A stretch of DNA of 64,000 nucleotides from Microbulbifer guangxiensis (GTDB lineage: Bacteria; Pseudomonadota; Gammaproteobacteria; Pseudomonadales; Cellvibrionaceae): positions 124,001-188,000 of the forward strand of contig NZ_JAJSAQ010000002.1 of assembly GCF_021729075.1 (NCBI RefSeq). The letters run 5' to 3'. Made by a program: the position numbers and the translations under genes. The notes beneath the pieces are model-generated. The model saw only the letters and a program-made list of their open reading frames with translations, did no database searches and had not been told where the DNA came from. Below, piece after piece: positions 8,126 to 16,690 of this stretch (the first letter of the stretch is position 1; each line of letters starts with the position of its first letter).

Positions 8126-9169
8126 TCAGAAATCGAAAGCCACCTCGTCCACCAGCTTCGATGCCGCCGGCACGTAAGAGGCGATTTCAGTGAGGCTCAG
8201 GTCGTCCTCCTTGAAATCCCCCATGTATTCCTGGATCAGCTCGGAGCGCTCGACACCCGGGCGCACCGGGAATTCAAAGTTCTTCTCAGCATACAGGTAC
8301 TGGGCCTGCTCGCCGCTCAGGAACTCCAGCAGCTTGACCGCATTGTCACGGTTGGGAGCATGCTTGGTCACCGCGGCTCCGGAGATGAACATATGGGTGC
8401 CGCGGTCTTCCTGGTTCGGGAATACCAGGTTCACGGACTTGGCCCACTCGATCTGCTCGGGCTCTTCCTCATTGGTGATCATGTTGCCAAAGTAGTAGCT
8501 GTTGCCGAGGGACAGGTCGCAGACGCCCTCACTGATGGCCTTCACCTGCGCGCGGTCATTGCCCTGTGGCTTGCGCGCCAGGTTGGCCTTGACGCCTTCC
8601 AGCCACTCCCTGGTCTTCTCCTCGCCGTGGTGGGCAATCATGGACGCGATCAGCGACAGGCTGTACGGGTGCTTGCCGCTACGGGTGCAGATGCGCCCCT
8701 TCCACTTCGGATCCGCCAGCTCTTCGTAGGTCTTGATCTCGCCGGGCTTGACCCGGTCCTTGGAGGCATAGATCAAGCGTGCGCGGGTGGTGAGGCCGAA
8801 CCACTGCCCGTCTTCAGCGCGGAACTGGGCGGGGATATTTTCCTGCAGCACTTTGCTGTCGACCGACTGGGTCAGCCCCTGATCCACCAGCTGCATCAGG
8901 TTGCTGGTATTGGAAGTCAGCACCAGGTCCGCGGGGCTGTTGCGGCCCTCGCGCTCCAGCCTTTCCACCAGCCCCTTGCTGGCATAAACCACCCGGGTCT
9001 CGATACCGGTTTCCTCCGTGAATGCGTCGAGCACGGGCTCAATGAGGAACGGCTGGCGGTAGGAGTAGATGTTCACCTGCTCGGCAGCCGCGCTGGTCAT
9101 CACGACACCGAGTGCAGCGGTGGCGACGGCGATACGGGTGAAACTTTTGAATAGAGATCTGGAGAGCAT
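8126..9169 (-). CDS. fbpA: Ferric iron ABC transporter substrate-binding protein
   Basis: Periplasmic Fe3+-binding protein of 347 aa. It has a Sec signal peptide ending near SAAAEQ, then the start of the mature protein VNIYSYRQPF. The hallmark consecutive tyrosines that ligate ferric iron are present in SLGNSYYFGNM. Length and motifs match the FbpA/SfuA/FutA class. It is the first gene of an fbpA-fbpB transcription unit and has a convincing Fur box just upstream, so iron repression is expected. Confidence 0.94.
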   Translation of the reverse strand: MLSRSLFKSFTRIAVATAALGVVMTSAAAEQVNIYSYRQPFLIEPVLDAFTEETGIETRVVYASKGLVERLEREGRNSPADLVLTSNTSNLMQLVDQGLTQSVDSKVLQENIPAQFRAEDGQWFGLTTRARLIYASKDRVKPGEIKTYEELADPKWKGRICTRSGKHPYSLSLIASMIAHHGEEKTREWLEGVKANLARKPQGNDRAQVKAISEGVCDLSLGNSYYFGNMITNEEEPEQIEWAKSVNLVFPNQEDRGTHMFISGAAVTKHAPNRDNAVKLLEFLSGEQAQYLYAEKNFEFPVRPGVERSELIQEYMGDFKEDDLSLTEIASYVPAASKLVDEVAFDF

Positions 9170-9193
9170 CGAAAATCCCTGATTGCCTGATTA

Positions 9194-9214
9194 ATTTGAG
9201 AAGGATTCTCATTT
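9194..9214 (-). promoter_or_regulatory. Fur box upstream of fbpA
   Basis: Read on the minus strand, the site is AAATGAGAATCCTTCTCAA, with the core dyad TGAGAA-TCC-TTCTCA about 25-45 bases before the fbpA start. This is close to the Fur consensus of paired TGATAAT/ATTATCA half-sites in its TGAGAAT variant. It predicts Fe2+-Fur repression of fbpAB. Confidence 0.8.
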
Positions 9215-9318
9215 CTATCACTGCCAAAGTCAACTGCGCGGCGCCTCCACGCCTCGCGACCCTATCATCCCCAAAGTCGCGAAATTCCTCCTATGCTTAA
9301 GGGCAACTGTCGCGCCTC

Positions 9319-9335
9319 GGCCCCGGGTCGGGGCC
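9319..9335. other. Short GC-rich inverted repeat before the lipoprotein gene
   Basis: Exact 7-base arms GGCCCCG and CGGGGCC around a GGT loop lie 30 bases upstream of the lipoprotein start at 9365. It would form a hairpin in the leader. No T-run follows; its role is unknown. Confidence 0.35.
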
Positions 9336-9364
9336 CACACCCCACCCAGTACGAGAGGTGCCCC

Positions 9365-9841
9365 ATGTACCGCCAACTGAGCCTGATCGCCCTGCTGACA
9401 CCCCTGTGGCTTGTCGGCTGCGGCCAGAAAACCGAAACCGTGGATCCCACGAACACCGAGATCATGGAGGAGGACGTCGACGTCGAAGTCTCTGATCCTG
9501 CCGAGGAGCGCACCGCCCCCGGGGAAGCCGCTGACGAAGCCATGTCCGATGACGGCTATGGCCAGGAACAGTCGACGGAGCCTGATATTGGTTCCGCCAC
9601 CGAGCTGGAAACCTGTTCCCCCCAATGGTTCCAGTGGGTGCATGAGAAAGTGGTCGCCATGCCCGGCGTAGATGCCAAGGTCAGCGAAATGTATGGCGAC
9701 GGCCTGCCCGAAATCGGCAGTGACGAGTGGTATGTCGCCATGGATCGCCTTACCGGAGGGGATGGCGCCCACGGCCCTGATGGCGGCAGTGCGGAATGGT
9801 GCAGCATGATGGAGCAGCGTCTCGACAGCCAGACTCCGTAG
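9365..9841 (+). CDS. Small acidic lipoprotein of unknown function
   Basis: 158-aa predicted lipoprotein. The signal sequence ends in the lipobox LVGC with the acylated Cys near residue 19. An Asp/Glu-rich linker follows (EEDVDVEVSDPAEE), then a more ordered C-terminal region with two Cys residues (TCSPQWFQWVHEKV and AEWCSMMEQR). I start it at the ATG at 9365, which gives a proper signal peptide and has GAGAGG upstream. I do not recognise the family. The next gene encodes another small exported protein in the same direction, and a hairpin lies between them. Confidence 0.75.
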   Translation: MYRQLSLIALLTPLWLVGCGQKTETVDPTNTEIMEEDVDVEVSDPAEERTAPGEAADEAMSDDGYGQEQSTEPDIGSATELETCSPQWFQWVHEKVVAMPGVDAKVSEMYGDGLPEIGSDEWYVAMDRLTGGDGAHGPDGGSAEWCSMMEQRLDSQTP

Positions 9842-9869
9842 TCAGGAACACCGTATTCAACCAGCTCAA

Positions 9870-9896
9870 CCGGGGACCAGACCGCTCTGGCCCCGG
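9870..9896 (+). other. Intercistronic hairpin between lipoprotein and PepSY genes
   Basis: CCGGGG-A-CCAGA pairs with TCTGG-CCCCGG: an 11-bp stem with one bulged A and a CCGC loop, 26 bases before the next start codon. No T-run follows, so mRNA stabilisation or attenuation is likelier than full termination. Confidence 0.4.
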
Positions 9897-9921
9897 CACC
9901 ACCCTAGTCAGGTGAATACCC

Positions 9922-10188
9922 ATGAAATGCACTCTTGTCCTGGCGCTGGCCATTGCCGGTGCAACCCTGTCTCCACTGGCCGCAGCCGATGACAAACCCC
10001 CGCCCGGTGCCATGGCCCTGTCCACGGTGCTGACCAAGCTGGAACAGCAGGGCTATACACCGATCATCGAAGTCTCCCTCGAAAACGGACGCTGGGAAGT
10101 CGAGGCCTACAAGGAGGGGAAGCCGGTCAAAGTCGAGGTCGACCCAAATACCAGCGACATTCTCTCGGAAGAACCGAACGACAGCTGA
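9922..10188 (+). CDS. Small periplasmic PepSY-domain protein
   Basis: 88-aa exported protein: signal peptide to about residue 22 (cleavage after LAAA), then one PepSY-like domain. LTKLEQQGYTPIIEVSLENGRWEVEAYKEG and the following KVEVDPNTSDIL segment show the typical helix plus beta-hairpin with a final Val-Asp-Pro-x-Thr-Gly/Ser turn. Such single PepSY_2 proteins are common in Gammaproteobacteria, often near redox or two-component genes; their biochemical role is not established. The stop is followed by a convergent peptidase gene. Confidence 0.75.
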   Translation: MKCTLVLALAIAGATLSPLAAADDKPPPGAMALSTVLTKLEQQGYTPIIEVSLENGRWEVEAYKEGKPVKVEVDPNTSDILSEEPNDS

Positions 10189-10321
10189 ACCAGCCTCTCA
10201 TCACGGCCAGTGGGCGCTCGCCCTGACGGTTCCATTTTCCAGCCGATGGAAATCCGCAACCCGTCGGATTGGCATAACGTCCGGCCTTTTGTCCGGCCGC
10301 GCTGGCGGTCAGCAGAGCGAC

Positions 10322-11386
10322 TCAGAGTGCGTCGGACTCCGCACAGAAATGCGTGAGCAGACGGCTGAAGCCGGCATTGGCCTCGAGACTCGCAGACTCC
10401 TCCATGGTGTGGTATCCGGTGGTGGGAATCTGGACCGTAGTCCCCTGCACGAACCCAACGGACGAAGCGGCGATACGTCCCATTTCCGTACTGCCCAGGG
10501 ACTGGGGCTCTCCACCAGTTTCCTCCGCCCGGCGGTTCTGCTCCTCGATGTAGGTATCCTTGTAGCCGAAGCTGATGCCTTCCCTTCGGCACAACTCTTC
10601 CAGCTGTTGCGTTGTGGCGGGATGGAACTCTGCGTTGACATCGCGACGACGCAGGACCACCTGCTGACGATCCGCGGTCTCCCGATCCGGGTAGGGGCTG
10701 GTATCAACCACCACCAGCCGGTCGGTGGCCCCATTGAAGCGACGAAACCATTCCAGCAGGTAGCGCCAGCTGCTGCCCGCTTCCTCCTGTGCGGTGAAGA
10801 ACGCGGTGCCCTGAAAGCCAAGCGCAAACAGGTGCACCAGGTGGGCAGCGGTCAGTACATTGTCCAGCTGGGCGCTGAGGATACCGTCTTCAATACTCAG
10901 GCGGTCGGTGAAAGCTACCGGCGTGCCCGCCACCAGGTGCTCCAGTCCGTCCACTTCAAAAATCAGGTTGTTGCGGTACTCGCACACGTAGGCCCTGTCG
11001 ATCTCTCCGGCACCGCGGTAAGAGCCGGACCAGGGCTCGTAGGCCATGACCGGCACACCGTGGAAGCGGTCGACGATCTTCTTCATCAGCTTTTCCGACA
11101 CGGAGTTGCCCAGCAGGTCTGATCGACGACCGGCTACGAAAGCCGCGTACTGGAATTCGTTGGGGCCGGTACAGATCAATCCGTGGCGATCGATGTGGGC
11201 AGAAAACATCGCAGAGTTCGGGCGGCTGCCATGGGCCACCAGTACACCCTCGTACCAGACAACCTGCGCCCCCCGCTCTTCCAGCTCGCGCTGCAGCACC
11301 CGGAAGAACGAATGCTCCGCGCCCACCACACTGGGGCTACGGACGAGCACCTTCAGCAGGTCAATAAAGTCCTCCAGTTTTTCCAT
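10322..11386 (-). CDS. M42/M20-type zinc aminopeptidase
   Basis: 354-aa cytoplasmic metallopeptidase of the M42 (glutamyl aminopeptidase/deblocking aminopeptidase, FrvX) type. The expected ligands are visible: His64 and Asp66 in SAHIDRHG, bridging Asp175 in QLDNVL, general-base and ligand pair Glu201-Glu202 in TAQEEAG, Asp228 in VVVDTSPY and His326 in GYHTMEE. It probably trims N-terminal residues from peptides. No signal peptide. It is in the same direction as the upstream amino acid permease gene, with a 99-bp gap before its start, suggesting peptide or amino acid use. The exact substrate is unknown. Confidence 0.88.
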   Translation of the reverse strand: MEKLEDFIDLLKVLVRSPSVVGAEHSFFRVLQRELEERGAQVVWYEGVLVAHGSRPNSAMFSAHIDRHGLICTGPNEFQYAAFVAGRRSDLLGNSVSEKLMKKIVDRFHGVPVMAYEPWSGSYRGAGEIDRAYVCEYRNNLIFEVDGLEHLVAGTPVAFTDRLSIEDGILSAQLDNVLTAAHLVHLFALGFQGTAFFTAQEEAGSSWRYLLEWFRRFNGATDRLVVVDTSPYPDRETADRQQVVLRRRDVNAEFHPATTQQLEELCRREGISFGYKDTYIEEQNRRAEETGGEPQSLGSTEMGRIAASSVGFVQGTTVQIPTTGYHTMEESASLEANAGFSRLLTHFCAESDAL

Positions 11387-11485
11387 CCGTATACCCTCCC
11401 CTTCCGAAAATTCAGATGCGACCGCGAGCCTCCGCCGCCTGCGCCGTTTATAACGCCTTTAACCGTTAGCGCAAACAGAAAACTG

Positions 11486-12751
11486 CTATTCGCCCTTACT
11501 GCGCCGTAGCCAGAGTGGCCTGATCACTGCGGCAGCAATGACCAGTGCGGTAAAGAACAGCAATGCGACGAGGTCTTCGGAAACAAGGCGAATCACCAGG
11601 GCAATGGCAGAAGCCGTGGCAGCCAGGGCGCCAAAACCGGTGATCCATCGCCGGCCTGTCTTTTTATGGAATGCCAGCGCGCAGACAACAGCGAAGGTGA
11701 CCAGGAAAGAGAGGCTCGCTGCCTCAACCAAGGTATTGAGCGTGCCTATGGCTGCGAAAGTCGCCGCTGCAAAGCCAAGCAGCAATACCGCCCTGTCCGG
11801 TATGCCCCCGGAGTTTTGGTGTGTCAGTGCCTTGGGCAATTCTTCGGCCCTGGCCACGGTATGGGCCAGGCGAGCGGTCGCGAACAACGTCGAGTTGATG
11901 GCCGAGCCGGTGGAAAACGCCGCGGCAATGGTAACGATCACCACACCGGTGGTACCCAGGACTTCCCGGCCGGCAACTGCCAGCGCCACCTCCTCATGCT
12001 CGACGATGCCATCGGCGCCAATCAGCATGGCGGTCCCCAGTGCCACCAGGATATAAACCACGATCACCACCACGATCGCCGACAAAACCGATCTCGGTAA
12101 GGTTTTATCCGGCTCGTGGATATCATCGTAGTCGTAGGCCAGTAGTTGGAACCCCTCGTAGGCCATGAATACTGATGCAGCACCGAACAGCGCCGCAGCC
12201 AGACTCGCATCGGGCACTCCGCGGGTGAGCATTTCCGGCTGCCATTCGCTGAGCCCCCAGCTGGCGAGCCCCACAAGTACGATCAGCTTGACCCAGACCA
12301 GGAAAATTTCAACGCCACCGGCCTCCGCCACACCCCGCAGGTTCAGACCGATGAACAGTACCATGATCGCAAATGCAGAGGCACGGGGGACCCAGGCACC
12401 CATATCCAGTACGTAACCCAGGTACTGGCCAAAAGTGAAGGCATACACCGAGTTGGTGAGGACATAACCGACCAGTAAAATCCAGGACAGTGTCCCGGCG
12501 ATGTTCTTTGCCCCCACTTCCCGCAGAAAGGTAAAAGCACCGCCCCCTTTGTGGTAATGCGAGGCCAGCTTCACATAGCTGTAGCCTGTTGCCAGGGCGA
12601 TCAGGCCTGCCGCCAGGAAGCTCAACCAGGTCAGCGAGCCTGAGATGGTGACGACCACTCCGAGCGTGGCAAAGATACCCCCGCCGATCATGCCACCCAC
12701 CGCCATGGACCAGGCGCCGTTGAATCCAAGCTTGGAGGAAGAATCACTCAT
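11486..12751 (-). CDS. APC-family amino acid permease
   Basis: Integral membrane transporter with about 12 helices. The first helix carries the APC signature GGMIGGGIFATLG, the unwound substrate-binding segment. The ATG at 12751 (421 aa) begins the protein directly before this helix; a GTG at 12775 would add eight residues. The family moves amino acids or polyamines by proton symport or exchange; the substrate cannot be told from sequence. The downstream M42 peptidase on the same strand suggests a peptide or amino acid scavenging unit. Confidence 0.88.
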   Translation of the reverse strand: MSDSSSKLGFNGAWSMAVGGMIGGGIFATLGVVVTISGSLTWLSFLAAGLIALATGYSYVKLASHYHKGGGAFTFLREVGAKNIAGTLSWILLVGYVLTNSVYAFTFGQYLGYVLDMGAWVPRASAFAIMVLFIGLNLRGVAEAGGVEIFLVWVKLIVLVGLASWGLSEWQPEMLTRGVPDASLAAALFGAASVFMAYEGFQLLAYDYDDIHEPDKTLPRSVLSAIVVVIVVYILVALGTAMLIGADGIVEHEEVALAVAGREVLGTTGVVIVTIAAAFSTGSAINSTLFATARLAHTVARAEELPKALTHQNSGGIPDRAVLLLGFAAATFAAIGTLNTLVEAASLSFLVTFAVVCALAFHKKTGRRWITGFGALAATASAIALVIRLVSEDLVALLFFTALVIAAAVIRPLWLRRSKGE

Positions 12752-12806
12752 ACTGAAACCATCGTCCCTGAGCACTCCTGTTGGCCACTACCCGGCAGCA
12801 GGTTTC

Positions 12807-13145
12807 CTATCGTCTTTCGCGGGCGGAAAGCTCCGCATACCAATCTCCATAAGGCGTGTTCATCACCAGATGGCGGTTATAGTCCGGGGCACCGTCGTCC
12901 CACCATACCGGGCCACGCTCCCCCAGCGCCACCTTGGCTGCGTGAACGCCGCGGTGAGCAGCTTTTTCCGCTTCGACATCGCCACTGCGCTTTGCGCGCC
13001 CCACCGCCGAGCGGTGGCGCATCAACTCACGCACCAGACGCTCGCGCTCACCCTCGTTCAGGGCAGGATTGGATCTTCGCCACAGACGACCGCGCACGAC
13101 AAAATAGCGCTGATCCGGTGTCACCGGATATTGCGTATCAGCCAT
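12807..13145 (-). CDS. Conserved hypothetical protein, 112 aa
   Basis: Soluble, highly charged protein without a signal peptide. It opens with a segment rich in Tyr, Phe and Arg (TPDQRYFVVRGRLWR), continues with a long Arg/Glu/Ala helix (about residues 30-75), and ends in GPVWWDDGAPDYNRHL and NTPYGDWYAEL. I recall similar proteins as a widespread uncharacterised family in proteobacteria, with the WWDDGAPDYNR block best conserved. No function can be assigned. It is divergent from the peroxiredoxin gene, sharing a 139-bp upstream region. Confidence 0.75.
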   Translation of the reverse strand: MADTQYPVTPDQRYFVVRGRLWRRSNPALNEGERERLVRELMRHRSAVGRAKRSGDVEAEKAAHRGVHAAKVALGERGPVWWDDGAPDYNRHLVMNTPYGDWYAELSARERR

Positions 13146-13284
13146 ACAGGACAGAGTGCTCGGGAAATGGTAAAAACCATGATCGGGCTGGGCTCCATGA
13201 CCCTCTCATCGAGACCGGTAAAAACCGAACGACGCCTGACCTCTGTGTGGCGCTCTCGAATATCTGGCAACAATGGGGACAAAC

Positions 13285-13803
13285 ATGAAACATTTCTTAG
13301 GCTTCCTTCTCGCCGCCCTGACCAGCCTGCCGCTGGCCGCCCTGGAAGTTGGCGACCCGGCACCCGACTTCAGCCTGCAGGGTTCCGACGGCAAGACCCA
13401 TAAACTGGCCGACTACCGGGGCGACAAGGCCGTCGTAATTGCCTGGTATCCCAAGGCCTTCACCAAGGGTTGCACCATCGAATGTAAGTCGCTGGCAGAG
13501 AACGGACACCTGATTCGCGAATATAACGTGGCCTACTTCATGGCCAGTACCGACGAGCTTGAGACCAACAAGAAATTCGCAGAGGAGCAAAAAGCAGACT
13601 TTCCGCTGCTCAGCGATCCGGACGGTGAGGTTGCCAAAGCCTACGACGTGCTGATGCCGGTCATGAACATGGCAAAGCGTGTCACCATTTACATTGGCGA
13701 AGATGGCCGCATCCTCAAGATCGACCGGGACATCAAGCCCGCCACCAGCGCCGAGGATATCGCCCGCACGCTGGGCGAGCTGGGCGTCGGCCGCAAGGGC
13801 TGA
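13285..13803 (+). CDS. Exported peroxiredoxin (AhpC/TSA family, BCP-like)
   Basis: Thiol peroxidase of 172 aa with an N-terminal signal peptide (FLGFLLAALTSLPLAAL), so likely periplasmic. The peroxidatic Cys63 sits in FTKGCTIEC with Cys67 four residues later as a possible resolving cysteine, and the PAPDF start of the thioredoxin fold is present. I use the ATG at 13285 (GGGGAC upstream) because the ATG at 13273 only prefixes the signal peptide. A catalase gene lies next, convergent, consistent with a peroxide-defence neighbourhood. The electron donor is not encoded nearby. Confidence 0.9.
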   Translation: MKHFLGFLLAALTSLPLAALEVGDPAPDFSLQGSDGKTHKLADYRGDKAVVIAWYPKAFTKGCTIECKSLAENGHLIREYNVAYFMASTDELETNKKFAEEQKADFPLLSDPDGEVAKAYDVLMPVMNMAKRVTIYIGEDGRILKIDRDIKPATSAEDIARTLGELGVGRKG

Positions 13804-13892
13804 GATAACGGCCCGATCGGAGGCCGCGGGCTACAGCTTCCGCCCCGGCCTCGTTAAGTGATAGCCCAGCTGGCGTCGCTGCAAATCCTGCC

Positions 13893-15338
13893 TCAGCTGC
13901 CATTCACTGCCTGCTCGATGCGATCTCCCACATCCTGGTCGATCTTGCGCCAGTAGTCGAACACGCGCTGCAGGACTTCATCTGAAACACCGGCCTTGAG
14001 ATGGCCTACCACGTTGGACACCAACCGCGCCCGCGCCGCGTCATCCATGACCTTCCGTACCAGGGTACCGGCCTGCACGAAATCATCATCCTCTTTGTGC
14101 GGCGCATAGGGTGCATGCACGAACTCTCCACTCGCCGACCACTTTTCCGTGTATTGGTGGTCGGCACTCGGGCCGCCCTTTGAGTTGGGTGCGTACACAG
14201 GATCGGCGACATTCTGTACACGCATGGCGCCATCCTTGCTGTAACTGTGCACCGGACACCTGGGCGCGTTGACGGGAATCTGCTTGTAGTTGACGCCCAT
14301 CCGGGCCCGGTGGGCGTCCGCATAGGCAAACACCCGCGCCAGTAGCATTTTGTCCGGGCTGAAGCCGATACCCGGTACAGTATTGTTGGGTTCGAAAGCG
14401 GCCTGCTCGATCTCGGTGTGGAAGTCAGTGGGGTTGCGGTCCAGCGTCAGCCTCCCCACGTCCTTCAGGGGATAATCGTCGTGAGGCCATACCTTGGTGA
14501 GATCGAAGGGGTGGAAGCGATAATGTTCCGCCTCATCGAAGGGCATGATCTGCACCTTGAGTGCCCAGCTTGGATAATCACCGTGCGCAATGGCATCGAA
14601 CAGGTCGCGCCGGTGGGCGTCCGCATCCTCGCCGGCAATCCTGTCTGCCTCTTCCTGAGTCAGGCACTCGATGCCCTGGTCGGTCTTGAAGTGGTATTTG
14701 ACCCAGAAGCGTTCACCCGATTTATTGACCCACATATACGTATGGCTGGAGTAGCCATTCATATGGCGATAGGTCCGCGGGATTCCGCGATCGCCCATGA
14801 GCCAGGTTACCTGGTGCGCAGATTCCGGCGAGAGTGTCCAGAAATCCCACTGCATGTCGTGATCCCGCAGGCCACTGTCGGCGCGGCGCTTCTGTGAGCG
14901 GATAAAGTGCTGAAATTTCATCGGGTCACGGATAAAGAACACCGGCGTGTTATTACCCACCATGTCGTAATTGCCCTCGCTGGTGTAAAACTTGAGGGCA
15001 AAGCCACGTGGGTCGCGCCAGGTATCGGGACTGCCCCGCTCCCCCGCGACGGTAGAGAATCGGATCAACGTATCGGTCTTGGTACCCGGCTGGAACACCG
15101 CCGCCTTGGTATACGCACTGACATCCCCGGTCACTTCGAAATGACCGAAGGCACCGGAGCCCTTCGCATGGGGCTGGCGCTCGGCAATGCGCTCGCGGTT
15201 GAAATTTGCCATCTGCTCGATCAGGTAGTGATCGTGCAGCACGATCGGCCCCTCAGGCCCGACCGTCAGGGAATACTCATCGCTGGCAACGGGGCTACCT
15301 GCATCAGTGGTCGTGGGCTTTCGGTCGTCTTTTTTCAC
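13893..15338 (-). CDS. katA: Heme catalase, small-subunit type
   Basis: Monofunctional catalase (481 aa from the GTG start) converting hydrogen peroxide to water and oxygen. The distal His lies in [18 protein letters not shown], the distal Asn in GNNTPVFF, and the proximal heme-ligand Tyr in [10 protein letters not shown]. The absence of a C-terminal flavodoxin-like domain places it with clade 3 small catalases. The GTG at 15338 is chosen because AAGGA lies nine bases upstream; the in-frame ATG at 15377 adds an atypical MRCRFADW stretch. No signal peptide, so cytoplasmic. Regulation by OxyR is plausible, but I did not find a clear site. Confidence 0.95.
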   Translation of the reverse strand: MKKDDRKPTTTDAGSPVASDEYSLTVGPEGPIVLHDHYLIEQMANFNRERIAERQPHAKGSGAFGHFEVTGDVSAYTKAAVFQPGTKTDTLIRFSTVAGERGSPDTWRDPRGFALKFYTSEGNYDMVGNNTPVFFIRDPMKFQHFIRSQKRRADSGLRDHDMQWDFWTLSPESAHQVTWLMGDRGIPRTYRHMNGYSSHTYMWVNKSGERFWVKYHFKTDQGIECLTQEEADRIAGEDADAHRRDLFDAIAHGDYPSWALKVQIMPFDEAEHYRFHPFDLTKVWPHDDYPLKDVGRLTLDRNPTDFHTEIEQAAFEPNNTVPGIGFSPDKMLLARVFAYADAHRARMGVNYKQIPVNAPRCPVHSYSKDGAMRVQNVADPVYAPNSKGGPSADHQYTEKWSASGEFVHAPYAPHKEDDDFVQAGTLVRKVMDDAARARLVSNVVGHLKAGVSDEVLQRVFDYWRKIDQDVGDRIEQAVNGS

Positions 15339-15523
15339 TGTGCTCTGTCCTTGCCAGTCTGCGAATCGGCACCGCAATGGCGGGCCGGCAAAAAGAGGGG
15401 AAACCAGAGGCTACGATAGCGTACAGAAGCATGCCGGGCGGGGCATTGAGCGCCCCGGGGCCAGAAGTGGGCAATCCCACCGGCCAATCTGACAAATCAC
15501 CCACAAGTGAAGCAGTGCGGTGT

Positions 15524-15922
15524 TCATTCCGCGGAGGCCGATACTGCCTCCACCTGCCGCCACTCTGCCTCGGACAGCGGGCGATAACCCCGCGGGAACG
15601 GCCACCCATACCCCCAGCGAAACCGGGTTGGCAGGTAGGGAGTACCACCAACCCGCACGCCTGCGAGCATCAGCGCAGCGATTTCCGGTTCACCCACTTC
15701 GGCGACACACTGCTGCAGAGCCCGGTCAGCCTGCAGCCGCTCTTCATCTGTTCCGCCCTTCCAGTAGGCATAATCATGTGACGTACAGCAATCCAGCCAA
15801 AGTGCCTGTTGAGCCAGCGTGCCATCCGGAAAGGCACTGCAGCCATCTGAGGTAAACGGGGCAATCGCCTCGGCAAATATTGGACTGGCCAGCAGCAAAA
15901 CGGGAAGTACGGCATATCTCAC
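15524..15922 (-). CDS. Small exported phospholipase-A2-like protein
   Basis: 132 aa with a signal peptide (cleavage after IFAEA). The core is DGCSAFPDG followed by LDCCTSHDYAYWKGGTD: Cys45-Cys46-x-x-His49-Asp50 is the arrangement of the secretory phospholipase A2 active site (CCxxHDxC). A second acidic residue that could complete the dyad is Asp66 in QADRALQQC, and Cys28/Cys72 could form a disulfide. It is shorter than classical PLA2 and lacks an obvious calcium loop, so lipase activity is an inference. It lies 12 bases downstream of the SDR-like gene and may be co-transcribed with it. Confidence 0.7.
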   Translation of the reverse strand: MRYAVLPVLLLASPIFAEAIAPFTSDGCSAFPDGTLAQQALWLDCCTSHDYAYWKGGTDEERLQADRALQQCVAEVGEPEIAALMLAGVRVGGTPYLPTRFRWGYGWPFPRGYRPLSEAEWRQVEAVSASAE

Positions 15923-15934
15923 GGCTTGGGTTCC

Positions 15935-16690
15935 TTACAGGGGCCGCAACGGAGCGGCGGGCCAGCCACCGGCAAATTTGATGATGGTACCGGTATGGAA
16001 AGAGCCTTTCATATTGGCCAGATACCGCACCAGTTCACCTACCTCCTGCGGCTCACCCAACCGGCCAGCCGGCACCACCTCGCGAATGAACGCGCTACCG
16101 ACCGGATCATCAATGAACTTGGCTTTGGGAAAGTAGGCCTCGCTATACAGATAGTTCGGGGCAATGGCATTGACCGGGATACCCAGCGGCGCCAGTTCGA
16201 TACTCAGTGACTTGACCAGGGCATTGGCTCCAGCCCGCGCCATATCCGGAATGGCACCACCGGGCAGAGGTAACTCGGTACGGCAGGATGTCACCAGAAT
16301 GACATTACCGGAACCCTGGGCCTTCAAACGGGGAACTGCCGCCTGCATGAGCCGAAACGGTGCCACCATTACATTTTCGATAGTCGCGTACAGGTCATCG
16401 ATACTTGCGTCCTCCACCGGCGTGTGGATTGCGGGGAATGTATCATTACTGATCAGAACATCCAGCTTGCCATAGGTCCCCCACACATACTCCATGAACT
16501 CCTCAGGTTCAGTGATTGCCACAGGGTCTGTACCGGGGCACTGCCGAGAATAAGCCTGAAGTTGGCCGAGATCAGAGAAAGTCGGATCCTGAGCGATGAC
16601 CCGATAGCTGTCTTCCAACAGTACCTGCACTGCGGGAGGCCCGACAAAATCCAGGGCATTGGTTACCAGTGCGACTTTTTCATCCATCAA
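15935..16690 (-). CDS. Halohydrin-dehalogenase-like SDR protein, catalytic Tyr replaced by Pro
   Basis: 251-aa Rossmann-fold protein of the SDR superfamily. Its closest recognisable relatives are halohydrin dehalogenases (HheA/B/C), which turn vicinal haloalcohols into epoxides. The nucleotide-binding glycines of ordinary SDRs are replaced by Thr10-x4-Phe15-x-Gly17, the dehalogenase fingerprint, and VLISNDTF, MARAGANAL and IAPNYLYSE resemble HheC closely. The second fingerprint is Ser-x12-Tyr-x3-Arg; here Ser135 and Arg152 are in register but position 148 is Pro. Ordinary SDR (TGxxxGxG, YxxxK) motifs are also missing, so it may be inactive or do different chemistry. Start at the first ATG, behind GGGGAG. 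Confidence 0.85.
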   Translation of the reverse strand: MMDEKVALVTNALDFVGPPAVQVLLEDSYRVIAQDPTFSDLGQLQAYSRQCPGTDPVAITEPEEFMEYVWGTYGKLDVLISNDTFPAIHTPVEDASIDDLYATIENVMVAPFRLMQAAVPRLKAQGSGNVILVTSCRTELPLPGGAIPDMARAGANALVKSLSIELAPLGIPVNAIAPNYLYSEAYFPKAKFIDDPVGSAFIREVVPAGRLGEPQEVGELVRYLANMKGSFHTGTIIKFAGGWPAAPLRPL

